A stretch of 63,943 bases of DNA from positions 1 to 63,943 of the forward strand of contig NZ_JALIFP010000023.1 in NCBI RefSeq assembly GCF_022867885.1, in the 5' to 3' direction. A model generated the notes under the pieces. The model was not told the origin of the DNA. It saw nothing but the letters and a program-made list of their open reading frames with translations, and did no database searches. The stretch's first letter is position 1. The number at the start of each line of letters is the position of its first letter. Position numbers and translations under genes: made by a program. The stretch is from Lederbergia sp. NSJ-179. Its GTDB lineage: Bacteria > Bacillota > Bacilli > Bacillales > Bacillaceae_C. Shown here piece after piece: positions 16,056 to 24,632 of this stretch.

Positions 16056-19000
16056 ATGAAAAAAAGGGTCATTTTACCTAGTTTGTGTTTTGCGGTCTTA
16101 TCGACGGTTGCATTTGAGCAAAAGATACAGGCAGCAGAGCCACCAAGCGGAATTGAATCCCAGCATAACGAAAAATACGTAGCCGTGGATGCAGGATCTA
16201 CCCTGAATATGCGAGATGGTGCCTCAACTAGTGCTCCAATCATTAGTAAACTAGCAAAAGGGACTTCCGTCATAGTTCTATCGGAGTCTGGTGGCTGGTC
16301 GAAAATTAAAGCCAATGGAAAAACAGGATATGTAAGTAGTCAGTTTTTAACAGGGAAAACGAGTCCGCCGTCGAAACAGCCGACAGCGCCAACTTCACCA
16401 TCTAAGTCCGAGACGAAATTTGTATCCGTGAATGCGGGCTCAACTTTGAACCTCCGCAGTAGTGCAAGCACGAGTGCATCTGTCCTAGCAGGTTTATCTA
16501 ATGGCACGGCAGTTACAGTAGAATCCGAGTCTAAAGGTTGGGCAAAGGTGAAAGTAAATGGAAAAACGGGATATGTAAGCAGCCAGTTTTTAACAGGGAA
16601 GGCAAGTACACCATCGAAACAGCCAACAACGCCAACACCACCATCTAAGTCCGAGACGAAATTTGTATCCGTGAATGCGGGCTCAACTTTGAACCTCCGC
16701 AGTAGTGCAAGCACGAGTGCATCTGTCCTAGCAGGTTTATCTAATGGCACGGCAGTTACAGTAGAATCGGAATCTAATGGCTGGGCGAAGGTGAAAGTAA
16801 ATGGAAAAACAGGATATGTAAGCAGTCAGTTTTTAACAGGGAAGGCAAGTACACCATCGAAACAGCCGACAACGCCAACACCACCATCTAAGTCCGAGAC
16901 AAAATATGTATCTGTAAATGCGGGCTCGACTTTGAACTTACGGAGTAATGCAAGTACGAGTTCATCCGTCCTTGCAGGTTTATCTAACGGCACAGCGGTT
17001 ACAGTAGAATCGGAGTCTAATGGCTGGTCGAAGGTGAAAGTAAATGGAAAAACGGGATATGTAAGCAGCCAGTTTTTAACAGGGAAGGCAAGTCCGCCGT
17101 CGAAAAAGCCAACAACGCCAACCTCACCATCTAAGTCCGAGACAAAATATGTATCTGTAAATGCGGGCTCGACTTTGAACTTACGGAGTAATGCAAGCAC
17201 GAGTTCATCCGTCCTTGCAGGTTTATCAAATGGCACAGCGGTTACGGTCGAATCGGAGTCCAATGGCTGGGCGAAGGTGAAAGTAAATGGAAAAACAGGA
17301 TATGTAAGCAGTCAGTTTTTAACAGGGAAGGCAAGTACACCATCGAAACAGCCGACAACGCCAACACCACCATCTAAGTCCGAGACAAAATATGTATCTG
17401 TAAATGCGGGCTCGACTTTGAACTTACGGAGTAATGCAAGTACGAGTTCATCCGTCCTTGCAGGTTTATCTAATGGCACGGCAGTTACAGTAGAATCGGA
17501 ATCTAATGGCTGGGCGAAGGTGAAAGTAAATGGAAAAACGGGATATGTAAGCAGTCAGTTTTTAACAGGGAAGGCAAGTCCGCCGTCGAAAAAGCCGACA
17601 ACGCCGACACCACCATCTAAGACCGAGACGAAATATGTATCCGTGAATGCGGGCTCGACTTTGAACTTACGGAGTAATGCAAGCACGAGTTCATCCGTCC
17701 TTGCAGGTCTATCAAACGGCACAGCGGTTACAGTAGAATCAGAGTCTAAAGGTTGGGCAAAGGTGAAAGTAAATGGAGAAACGGGATATGTAAGCAGCCA
17801 GTTTTTAACAGGGAAGGCAAGTACATCGCCGAAAAAACCGACAGCGCCGACCTCACCATCTAAGACCGAGACAAAATATGTATCTGTAAATGCGGGCTCG
17901 ACTTTGAACTTACGCAGCAGTGCAAGCACGAGTGCATCGATTATTGCAAGTCTATCGAACGGCACAGCGGTTACAGTAGAATCAGAGTCTAAAGGTTGGG
18001 CAAAGGTGAAAGTAAATGGGAAAACGGGATATGTAAGCAGTGAGTTTTTAACAGGGAAGGCAAGTACACCATCGAAACAGCCAACAACGCCAACACCACC
18101 ATCTAAGTCCGAGACGAAATTTGTATCCGTGAATGCGGGCTCAACTTTGAACCTCCGCAGTAGTGCAAGCACGAGTGCATCTGTCCTAGCAGGTTTATCT
18201 AATGGCACAGCGGTTACGGTCGAATCGGAGTCCAAAGGTTGGGCGAAGGTGAAAGTAAACGGGAAAACAGGTTATGTAAGTAGTCAGTTTTTAACAGGGA
18301 AGGCAAGTACACCGTCGAAACAGCCAACAGCGCCGACCTCACCATCTAAGACCGAGACGAAATATGTATCCGTGAATGCGGGCTCGACTTTGAACTTGCG
18401 CAGTAGTGCAAGCACGAGTTCATCCGTCCTTGCAGGTTTATCAAATGGCACGGCAGTTACAGTAGAATCGGAGTCTAATGGCTGGGCGAAGGTGAAAGTA
18501 AACGGGAAAACAGGTTATGTAAGTAGTCAGTTTTTAACAGGGAAGGCAAGTACACCGTCGAAACAGCCGACAGCGCCGACCTCACCATCTAAGACCGAGA
18601 CAAAATATGTATCTGTAAATGCGGGCTCGACTTTGAACTTACGCAGCAGTGCAAGCACGAGTTCATCCGTCCTTGCAGGTTTATCAAATGGCACGGCAGT
18701 TACAGTAGAATCGGAGTCTAATGGCTGGGCGAAGGTGAAAGTAAACGGGAAAACAGGTTATGTAAGTAGTCAATTTTTAAAAGCAGCTAAAGAAAATGCG
18801 AATGAGACAGCACCAAGAACGAAATATATTGCGGGTGCGTCCACTTCCGGAGTAAGTATGTATACAAAACCGTCAACGAGTGCCTCTGTCATAGTGAGAC
18901 TCGCATCTGGGGTCCCCGTGCAAATCTACTCGGAAGAAAATGGCTGGACTAAGATTCGTGTCTATGGAGAAGATGGCTATGTAGAATCCGAATTCCTTTC

Positions 19001-20180
19001 GGACACAAGCGAAAATGCTGATGATCATGACACTAGTATCGAAAAAGAAGTTAGGTATGTTAGCGTGGATCAGGGCTCAAGCTTAAACATGCGTTCTTCC
19101 GCATCAACGAGCGGATCGATCATAACCAAATTGTCTAGAGGGACAGCGGTAAAAATTTTTTCGGAGAAAAATGGCTGGTCAAAAGTTTCAGCGAATGGAA
19201 AAATCGGATATGTGAGCACACAATATTTAACCGCTGAAATGAAAGTGCCACAAGGACAAGCAAAGGAAACAATCTATAGTAAGTACGATCTTACATTGGA
19301 CGAATTTGTGAACATCCAAATGAAAGCAAACCCACAAACAGATACGAAATATCATACATACATTAGAGAAGATGCGTTAGCCGTGAATTCCAAATCTAAT
19401 GTAGGAACGGTTCAAGGTAATGGCTGGAATGTTAGAGGCGGAGCCGGGACAGACTTTTGGACCGTGGGTCAGGTATCGAATGGTACCCAACTAAAAATCG
19501 TTTCTTCAGTAAAAGGTACGGACGGTTATACCTGGTATCAGGTTGATTTTAATAAAACATGGGTCAATGCAAGTCCTAAAGATGTGAAGCAATACCTAGA
19601 TCCCAATAATTCTGCCGAAGATCCGATCAAATCCTTGCAGTTTGTCAATCTAGCCACATCAACCAAGGTCCAGGAAAAAGAGGTTAATGATCGAATTCTC
19701 TCTGGAAAAGGTATATTAAGCGGGAAAGCATCTGCGTTTATCCAAGCAGGAGAATCACTAGGTGTGAATGAAATGTATTTAATCTCTCACGCCTTGCTTG
19801 AAACCGGAAATGGTAAATCCGCTCTAGCTAATGGAGTAAAAGTAAACGGAAAAACCGTTTATAACATGTATGGGATCGGTGCTTTCGATGGAGATGCGGT
19901 TGCGAAAGGTGCCCAATTTGCCTATAATGCCGGATGGTTTACACCTGAACAAGCCATCATTGGTGGAGCAAAATATATTTCAAATGGCTATATTTATGCG
20001 AACCAAAACACTTTATATAAAATGAGATGGAATCCAGACGGAGCCAGTGCCACTGGAAAAGCCACCCATCAATACGCAACAGACATTGGCTGGGCAGAAA
20101 AACAAATCTTCCAGCTTCATAATTTATATAGTTTAGTAAACTCTTATAAATTAGTTTTTGATATACCAATATATAAATAA
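16056..20180 (+). CDS. giant SH3b-repeat N-acetylglucosaminidase (autolysin)
   Basis: This 1374-residue secreted cell-wall hydrolase starts at an ATG preceded by AAAGGAG. Residues 1-27 are a signal peptide. Thirteen bacterial SH3 (SH3_3) modules follow, each with a STLNLR-type core and a GYVSSQFL end. Modules 2-11 are near-identical 81-residue units joined by Pro/Ser/Thr/Lys linkers. A fourteenth divergent SH3-like segment (GWNVRGGAGTDF) precedes the C-terminal glucosaminidase domain (about 1190-1374), whose likely catalytic Glu lies in HALLETGNG. The domain resembles LytD/GH73-type enzymes that cut GlcNAc-MurNAc bonds. SH3b modules bind peptidoglycan. It is monocistronic with a strong terminator. 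Repeat number is probably variable between strains. Confidence 0.93.
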   Translation: MKKRVILPSLCFAVLSTVAFEQKIQAAEPPSGIESQHNEKYVAVDAGSTLNMRDGASTSAPIISKLAKGTSVIVLSESGGWSKIKANGKTGYVSSQFLTGKTSPPSKQPTAPTSPSKSETKFVSVNAGSTLNLRSSASTSASVLAGLSNGTAVTVESESKGWAKVKVNGKTGYVSSQFLTGKASTPSKQPTTPTPPSKSETKFVSVNAGSTLNLRSSASTSASVLAGLSNGTAVTVESESNGWAKVKVNGKTGYVSSQFLTGKASTPSKQPTTPTPPSKSETKYVSVNAGSTLNLRSNASTSSSVLAGLSNGTAVTVESESNGWSKVKVNGKTGYVSSQFLTGKASPPSKKPTTPTSPSKSETKYVSVNAGSTLNLRSNASTSSSVLAGLSNGTAVTVESESNGWAKVKVNGKTGYVSSQFLTGKASTPSKQPTTPTPPSKSETKYVSVNAGSTLNLRSNASTSSSVLAGLSNGTAVTVESESNGWAKVKVNGKTGYVSSQFLTGKASPPSKKPTTPTPPSKTETKYVSVNAGSTLNLRSNASTSSSVLAGLSNGTAVTVESESKGWAKVKVNGETGYVSSQFLTGKASTSPKKPTAPTSPSKTETKYVSVNAGSTLNLRSSASTSASIIASLSNGTAVTVESESKGWAKVKVNGKTGYVSSEFLTGKASTPSKQPTTPTPPSKSETKFVSVNAGSTLNLRSSASTSASVLAGLSNGTAVTVESESKGWAKVKVNGKTGYVSSQFLTGKASTPSKQPTAPTSPSKTETKYVSVNAGSTLNLRSSASTSSSVLAGLSNGTAVTVESESNGWAKVKVNGKTGYVSSQFLTGKASTPSKQPTAPTSPSKTETKYVSVNAGSTLNLRSSASTSSSVLAGLSNGTAVTVESESNGWAKVKVNGKTGYVSSQFLKAAKENANETAPRTKYIAGASTSGVSMYTKPSTSASVIVRLASGVPVQIYSEENGWTKIRVYGEDGYVESEFLSDTSENADDHDTSIEKEVRYVSVDQGSSLNMRSSASTSGSIITKLSRGTAVKIFSEKNGWSKVSANGKIGYVSTQYLTAEMKVPQGQAKETIYSKYDLTLDEFVNIQMKANPQTDTKYHTYIREDALAVNSKSNVGTVQGNGWNVRGGAGTDFWTVGQVSNGTQLKIVSSVKGTDGYTWYQVDFNKTWVNASPKDVKQYLDPNNSAEDPIKSLQFVNLATSTKVQEKEVNDRILSGKGILSGKASAFIQAGESLGVNEMYLISHALLETGNGKSALANGVKVNGKTVYNMYGIGAFDGDAVAKGAQFAYNAGWFTPEQAIIGGAKYISNGYIYANQNTLYKMRWNPDGASATGKATHQYATDIGWAEKQIFQLHNLYSLVNSYKLVFDIPIYK
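16408..18790 (+). repeat. 243-bp near-identical tandem repeat encoding SH3b modules
   Basis: About ten units with a 243-bp period lie inside the autolysin gene; for example AGACGAAATT recurs at 16411 and 16654. Units differ by scattered silent changes and by mosaic blocks (KFVS/KYVS, STSAS/STSSS, STPSKQ/SPPSKK). The mosaic pattern is what repeated recombination or gene conversion would produce. Long minus-strand open frames here are mirror images of the repeat. Confidence 0.93.
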
Positions 20181-20201
20181 GGGTATAACACTAACATTAT
20201 C

Positions 20202-20252
20202 AAGCTAACAAAAACACAAGAGGATTGTGATTTTTGTTAGCTTGTTTTTTTG
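20202..20252 (+). terminator. Rho-independent terminator after autolysin gene
   Basis: AAGCTAACAAAAA (20202-20214) pairs with TTTTTGTTAGCTT (20231-20243) over 13 bp and is followed by a run of T. Nothing else is seen up to 20460. Confidence 0.93.
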
Positions 20253-20480
20253 ATTGTATGGAAGGGGTTATACGCCCTAATTGCATGGCTTCCCAGTTTT
20301 GGGGTCGCATAAAGCGATCATCCATCATGCATTAGTAGCTGGACGTTTAAAAATCCTTTGACTTAGTTACACTTTTTGGATAAGTTAGTGAGAAGAGGGA
20401 TTTAAAATGAAGATGCTTGCAATACAACAGACGATCTGCATCATCTTTTTTCGACTGTATCCTTAAGGGGGATTTGATGA

Positions 20481-21074
20481 ATGTTAAGTACGAGAGAGGC
20501 CGAAAGTAGCCATTATCAAATTGCATTTAGCATTATTTGCTTTCTTTTTAGTTTGTTTGTGCCGTTTATTCTGCTTTATCCCATCCAAGAATTATTATAT
20601 CGGCCTGATGATTTTTTCTATTTTGAACCTTATTTTAAAGCTTATATTCTTTTTATGGCAATGTTAGTTGTCATTTCTCTGATTCCCATTGGAAATATTT
20701 TGATAAAGCCTACGAAAAACTTTAACAGAATCATCAAATATTGTATATTAACGATTATTTCAATCCTCACCATTGCCACAGTATTTCTTTGCTTCAACCA
20801 TTATAAATACATGAACAAAGAAGGGATTTATCTCAATCATTTTTTTAGTTTAAAAGAGGAGTTTACAAGCTGGGACGAGATTGAAAAGGTGGAACAAGTG
20901 ATGGTCAATGAGGACGGTGTCACAAGGGTAGACCGCATCGTTTTCACCTTAAAGGATGGCTTTACGTTGGAACTTGACAACAGCACGAGGCTTTCCAAAG
21001 CAAAAAACAATGTGAATACAGAGCTGCAAGCTCGCGGCTTAAAAATGGAAAATAAACTAGAGGATGAAGAATAA
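20481..21074 (+). CDS. membrane protein of unknown function
   Basis: This 197-residue protein has three predicted membrane segments (about 13-35, 52-73 and 85-105). A cytoplasmic or external C-terminal domain of about 90 residues begins KEGIYLNHFFSLKEEF, followed by SWDEIEKVEQ and FTLKDGFTLEL. That tail resembles PH-like domains found after membrane segments in Firmicutes proteins. Start ATG 20481 is 9 bases after AAGGGGGA. No enzyme motif is visible and the neighbours give no clue. Confidence 0.75.
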   Translation: MLSTREAESSHYQIAFSIICFLFSLFVPFILLYPIQELLYRPDDFFYFEPYFKAYILFMAMLVVISLIPIGNILIKPTKNFNRIIKYCILTIISILTIATVFLCFNHYKYMNKEGIYLNHFFSLKEEFTSWDEIEKVEQVMVNEDGVTRVDRIVFTLKDGFTLELDNSTRLSKAKNNVNTELQARGLKMENKLEDEE

Positions 21075-21079
21075 TTCCT

Positions 21080-21211
21080 ACTACACTAACTGAAGGTTCC
21101 GAAGGATCAGGTTCTTCAAACGAGACAAAAGAGCCAGTAACATTAAAAGTGTTATGCCCGTAGGGAGAAGACAGTTTTTATAATAAATGGACTAAGATCT
21201 TAGAGAGCTAG
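21080..21211 (+). pseudogene. solute-binding lipoprotein, N-terminal fossil
   Basis: One frame reads GSGSSNETKEPVTLKVLCP, a stop at 21161, then GEDSFYNKWTKILES and another stop. This is the usual start of a mature ABC solute-binding lipoprotein: a Ser/Gly/Glu-rich linker after the lipidated Cys, then a first beta strand and helix. The signal peptide and the rest of the protein are absent. Confidence 0.6.
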
Positions 21212-21238
21212 GTAATTAGAAGAAACGGGGGATTATAA

Positions 21239-21868
21239 ATGGAGTTATATTTAATTCGACATGGAGAATCCGAAGGGAATAGGACAGGTCGAGATATCCC
21301 AGATTGCCCGCTAACGAATTTAGGAGAAAAGCAAGCCAATCTGGTTGTACAAGGCTTAATAGATGCCGAGATTACCCATATTCTTTCCAGTCCCCTTATA
21401 AGGACGTTACAAACAGCTCAACCTTTTGCGAAAGCAGTTAACAAACCGATATTCGTGTTGAGAGATGCTTATGAGGTTAGAACTCTTGAATCTTGTAAGG
21501 GAGCAAGATTAAGTGATTTAGTAGAGCAATTTCCTGAAGCTAAATTCCCTGAAGATTTCGAGCCAGATGGATGGCCTTACCCGGGGAAGGAAACTCCCCC
21601 TATCATCATGAAAAGGGCTGCTAATCTCGCTAAACATTTGAAACAGTACCCTGACGACGCTAAAATTGCCATGTTTGCACATGGTACATTAAATAATTAT
21701 CTAATAAAGGAGCTAATTGGTTTGACTGATGGCTCCGACGTTTATTTTAGACAGGAAAATACGTGTATTAATTGGCTCACAATCACAGAGGAATTTACAA
21801 GAGTGAATAAAATAGGAGATATTAACCATTTGCGGGAACTGTCGACGGCTCAAGGAAAGAGCATTTAG
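21239..21868 (+). CDS. histidine phosphatase family protein
   Basis: This 209-residue protein belongs to the histidine phosphatase (phosphoglycerate mutase-like) superfamily. LIRHGESEGN at residues 5-14 carries the phosphate-accepting His8 and Glu10, and SSPLIRTLQTAQPF carries a second arginine. The C-terminal His is in MFAHGTLNN. It is probably a broad phosphatase rather than a glycolytic mutase, as it is short and has no partner genes. GGGGGA precedes the ATG and a terminator follows. Confidence 0.88.
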   Translation: MELYLIRHGESEGNRTGRDIPDCPLTNLGEKQANLVVQGLIDAEITHILSSPLIRTLQTAQPFAKAVNKPIFVLRDAYEVRTLESCKGARLSDLVEQFPEAKFPEDFEPDGWPYPGKETPPIIMKRAANLAKHLKQYPDDAKIAMFAHGTLNNYLIKELIGLTDGSDVYFRQENTCINWLTITEEFTRVNKIGDINHLRELSTAQGKSI

Positions 21869-21909
21869 GTGGAGAAAGATGTTGGTAAAGTAGGTCACCA
21901 ATAAAAAAG

Positions 21910-21962
21910 AAGGAACGAGCTCTCTTCTCACCAATAGTAAGAAGGGGCTCCTCTTTTTTTTC
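21910..21962 (+). terminator. Rho-independent terminator after phosphatase gene
   Basis: An imperfect stem pairs GAGCTCTCTTC near 21917 with GAAGGGGCTC at 21941-21950 and ends in a run of seven T. Confidence 0.75.
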
Positions 21963-22037
21963 TTAACGGGATATCCGAACGATTTAGAATTGCTCCTAAT
22001 CGGACTTGACATTGGGAAAGTGGTAGATTAATATTTT

Positions 22038-22050
22038 GTTAAGCGCTTAC
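22038..22050. promoter_or_regulatory. LacI-type operator, site 1
   Basis: GTTAAGCGCTTAC shares its palindromic core TTAAGCGCTTA with sites at 23380 and 23583. It lies about 280 bp upstream of the LacI-family gene, consistent with autoregulation or long-range looping. Confidence 0.6.
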
Positions 22051-22329
22051 TCTAGCGGAGTATTAAAATTTAAAAAATGGGGGGCTTCTATAATTCAGTA
22101 ATTGGTTGCAATATGTATCCCCACAATGAGATTCCAAAAAGGGGAAAAGCAAATCCTCTATCATATTCAAGAAGAAAATAGTTTTTAGCTAAAATAACCT
22201 AACGCTATAGGTTGTTTAATCTCGACCTTGTCAAATTATGTAAAATGCTTTATCCAATAAGATGTTATATGATATATATATCTTAATAGATAAAGTTAAA
22301 TAGATTATAGATTGAAACGAGGAAGAGGC

Positions 22330-23322
22330 ATGAAAGTAACCATTTATGATGTGGCCAAAAAAGCAGGTGTTTCCATAGCCACGGTCTCAAAGGTGATTAA
22401 TCATACAGGGAATATGAGAGAAGAAACTAGAAAAAAGGTAATGAATGTGATAGAGGACATGAATTATCAGCCTAGCATAATGGCATCTGCGCTTTCTGGA
22501 AAAGGGACTGAAACACTGGGGCTGTTGGTACCGGATATATCGAATCCTTTCTTTTCTATGATTGCTCGAACCATTGAGGATCATGCACATGAACATGGAA
22601 TGAGTGTGATAATGTGTAGTACGGATGAAGACCCTGAAAGGGAAAAGAAATATTTAGATGTGTTGCAAAGAAAGCAAGTGGATGGTTTTATTGTTGCCTC
22701 TTCTTTCCATGAAAAAAAGTTACTTAGGAAATTGGTTGAACATGATGTTCCTTTAGTGATGTTAGCCTATGATGATGCTTCTCTTGATGTATCAAAGATA
22801 TCTGTGGATGATTTAAAAGGTGGGTATAAGGCAGCAGATCACCTCGTCTCACTTGGACATCGCCAAATAGCGGTCATTGCTGAACATACAAATAGTAGTA
22901 AACTGCGTATTTTAGGATTCCAGGAAAGGCTTGAAAGCCAAGGAATTACACTTAAAGAAGAAAATATATATCGAACCACTGCTTCTACCTTAAACGGAAA
23001 GGCTTGTTTCGATAAGATTTTTCAAAGGAAAGATCATGGGTTACCTACAGCCATCTTTGCTTGTAATGATTTACTTGCCATTGGGGTTATTCAAGGCGCT
23101 ATGGAAAAAAGAATGTCCATCCCAGATGATTTGGCCATTATTGGGTTTGATAATACGATATTGGCTACAACGACTGTTCCGGGACTGACAACAATCGCCC
23201 AACCTATTGAAGAAATGGGGAAAAAGGTAGTTGAAGTACTAATAGAGGAGATTAAAGAAGATGTTTCTGTGAACCAACGTGTCTTATTTAATCCGGAATT
23301 AATTGTAAGGGGGACTACATAA
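22330..23322 (+). CDS. LacI-family regulator of the inositol operon
   Basis: This 330-residue repressor has an N-terminal LacI helix-turn-helix (IYDVAKKAGVSIATVSKVIN) with the hinge helix SALSGKGT, then a periplasmic-binding-protein-like effector domain (GLLVPDISNPFFS and IIGFDN). ATG 22330 is chosen because GAGGAAGAGG lies just upstream and the protein then begins MKVTIYDVA; an upstream in-frame TTG has no RBS. It sits immediately before the iol genes and is flanked by three copies of a palindromic operator. I infer that it represses iol genes until an inositol-derived ligand binds. This differs from B. subtilis, where the DeoR-type IolR does the job. Confidence 0.9.
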   Translation: MKVTIYDVAKKAGVSIATVSKVINHTGNMREETRKKVMNVIEDMNYQPSIMASALSGKGTETLGLLVPDISNPFFSMIARTIEDHAHEHGMSVIMCSTDEDPEREKKYLDVLQRKQVDGFIVASSFHEKKLLRKLVEHDVPLVMLAYDDASLDVSKISVDDLKGGYKAADHLVSLGHRQIAVIAEHTNSSKLRILGFQERLESQGITLKEENIYRTTASTLNGKACFDKIFQRKDHGLPTAIFACNDLLAIGVIQGAMEKRMSIPDDLAIIGFDNTILATTTVPGLTTIAQPIEEMGKKVVEVLIEEIKEDVSVNQRVLFNPELIVRGTT

Positions 23323-23379
23323 CGATGTGAAAACTGTGGTAAAAGTAGATTCATTGATTGAACATTGTATTGAATTTTC

Positions 23380-23393
23380 GTTAAGCGCTTAAC
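23380..23393. promoter_or_regulatory. LacI-type operator, site 2 (perfect palindrome)
   Basis: GTTAAGCGCTTAAC is a perfect 14-bp palindrome with a central CG, the classical geometry of LacI/GalR operators. It lies between the regulator and iolG. Confidence 0.8.
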
Positions 23394-23582
23394 TTCAAAA
23401 ATTTAGTTTTTTTCGATGGGGAATGGATTTAAGAGAAATTTTAGCTAGAAAAATAGTTGAGTTCAAGAGATAATATCTTTTCTGTAACGTATCCATTGGA
23501 GACCAATTTTTCTTGGATTTTAAATGGAATCATTATTCGAAGTTTTAACCGAAATATTTTTGAGGAAGTTTGCATAAATTTA

Positions 23583-23596
23583 GTTAAGCGCATAAC
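23583..23596. promoter_or_regulatory. LacI-type operator, site 3
   Basis: GTTAAGCGCATAAC differs from site 2 at one position and lies only 19 bp before the iolG start codon, where bound repressor would block transcription. Sites 2 and 3 are 203 bp apart, suitable for looping. Confidence 0.75.
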
Positions 23597-23615
23597 TTAT
23601 GGATGGAGGAATAGA

Positions 23616-24632
23616 ATGACTTTGACGATTGGGGTAATAGGGGCTGGTCGAATTGGCCAATTACATGTAGAGAATTTATCAAAGATACCGTTTGTGCGAG
23701 TCAAATCAGTTGCGGATATTTCCATATCTCATTTAAAGGAGTGGGCTCATCCGTATCAAGTGGAAGAATTGACCACTGATTATCATCGTTTACTTCAAGA
23801 TCCTGAGATTCAAGCGGTTTTTATATGTACACCAACACCCACTCATACGACCATTATTAAAGAGGCTGCAGCCGCTAAAAAACATGTTTTTTGTGAAAAG
23901 CCGATTAGTTTTTCAGCAGAAGAAACAAAGCAAGCTTTAGAAGCGGCAGATCAAGCGGGTGTATACTTGCAAATCGGGTTTAATCGCAGGTTTGATCCCA
24001 ATTTCAAACGTCTGCGTCAGTTGGTGAAAAATGGAGAAGTAGGAAAACCCCATATTATTAAAATTACTTCGAGAGATCCAGCTCCACCAAGTAAAGATTA
24101 TATCTTAGAGTCGGGTGGGCTCTTTATGGATATGATGATCCATGATTTCGATATGGCCCGCCATCTTGTTGGATCCGAGATTGAATGTGTTTCCGCGGTT
24201 GGGGCAGTCATGGTCGATCCGATCATTGGGGATTTAGGCGATATCGACACCGCTATTGTTACACTCACTTTTGAAAACGGTACCCTTTGTGTCATTGATA
24301 ATAGTCGCCAAGCCGTGTATGGGTATGATCAACGTGTTGAAATTTTTGGAGAAAAAGGAATGGCGTGTGCAGACAATAACCGAGCGACAACTGTAGAATT
24401 ATCGAGGGCAGATGGAGTAGTCAAGGATAAACCCCTTTATTTTTTCCTCGAGCGTTATACGGAAGCTTATATAGAGGAAGTAAAAGAGTTTATTCATGTT
24501 TGTGAGCATGGGAAAGAAGTTCCTTGTTCGGGTCATGATAGCTTTATGGCGGAAACGATTGCGAGAGCGGCTAAGGAATCACTACTAAAAGGACAGCCAG
24601 TTCGTCTATTTACAGAACAGGAGGAAGTGTAA
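23616..24632 (+). CDS. iolG: inositol 2-dehydrogenase
   Basis: This 338-residue NAD-dependent dehydrogenase oxidises myo-inositol to 2-keto-myo-inositol, the first step of the pathway. The Rossmann motif GAGRIG is at residues 9-14. The GFO/IDH/MocA signature EKP is at 94-96 and catalytic Asp172 and His176 lie in MDMMIHDFD, the numbers known for B. subtilis IolG. Start ATG 23616 follows GGAGGAATAGA. The longer open frame upstream crosses an operator and is not coding. The next gene starts at the base after its stop codon, so the genes form one operon. Confidence 0.93.
   Translation: MTLTIGVIGAGRIGQLHVENLSKIPFVRVKSVADISISHLKEWAHPYQVEELTTDYHRLLQDPEIQAVFICTPTPTHTTIIKEAAAAKKHVFCEKPISFSAEETKQALEAADQAGVYLQIGFNRRFDPNFKRLRQLVKNGEVGKPHIIKITSRDPAPPSKDYILESGGLFMDMMIHDFDMARHLVGSEIECVSAVGAVMVDPIIGDLGDIDTAIVTLTFENGTLCVIDNSRQAVYGYDQRVEIFGEKGMACADNNRATTVELSRADGVVKDKPLYFFLERYTEAYIEEVKEFIHVCEHGKEVPCSGHDSFMAETIARAAKESLLKGQPVRLFTEQEEV

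Noticed and set aside
16340-18235. Long minus-strand open frames (136-226 residues) inside the autolysin gene
   Set aside because: They are mirror images of the 243-bp repeat and lack starts with RBS.
22312-22329. Upstream TTG start for the LacI-family gene
   Set aside because: There is no RBS before it, while GAGGAAGAGG precedes ATG 22330 and homologous proteins start there.
23457-23615. N-terminal extension of iolG
   Set aside because: The extension covers an operator, and ATG 23616 with GGAGGA gives the exact family length and catalytic numbering.
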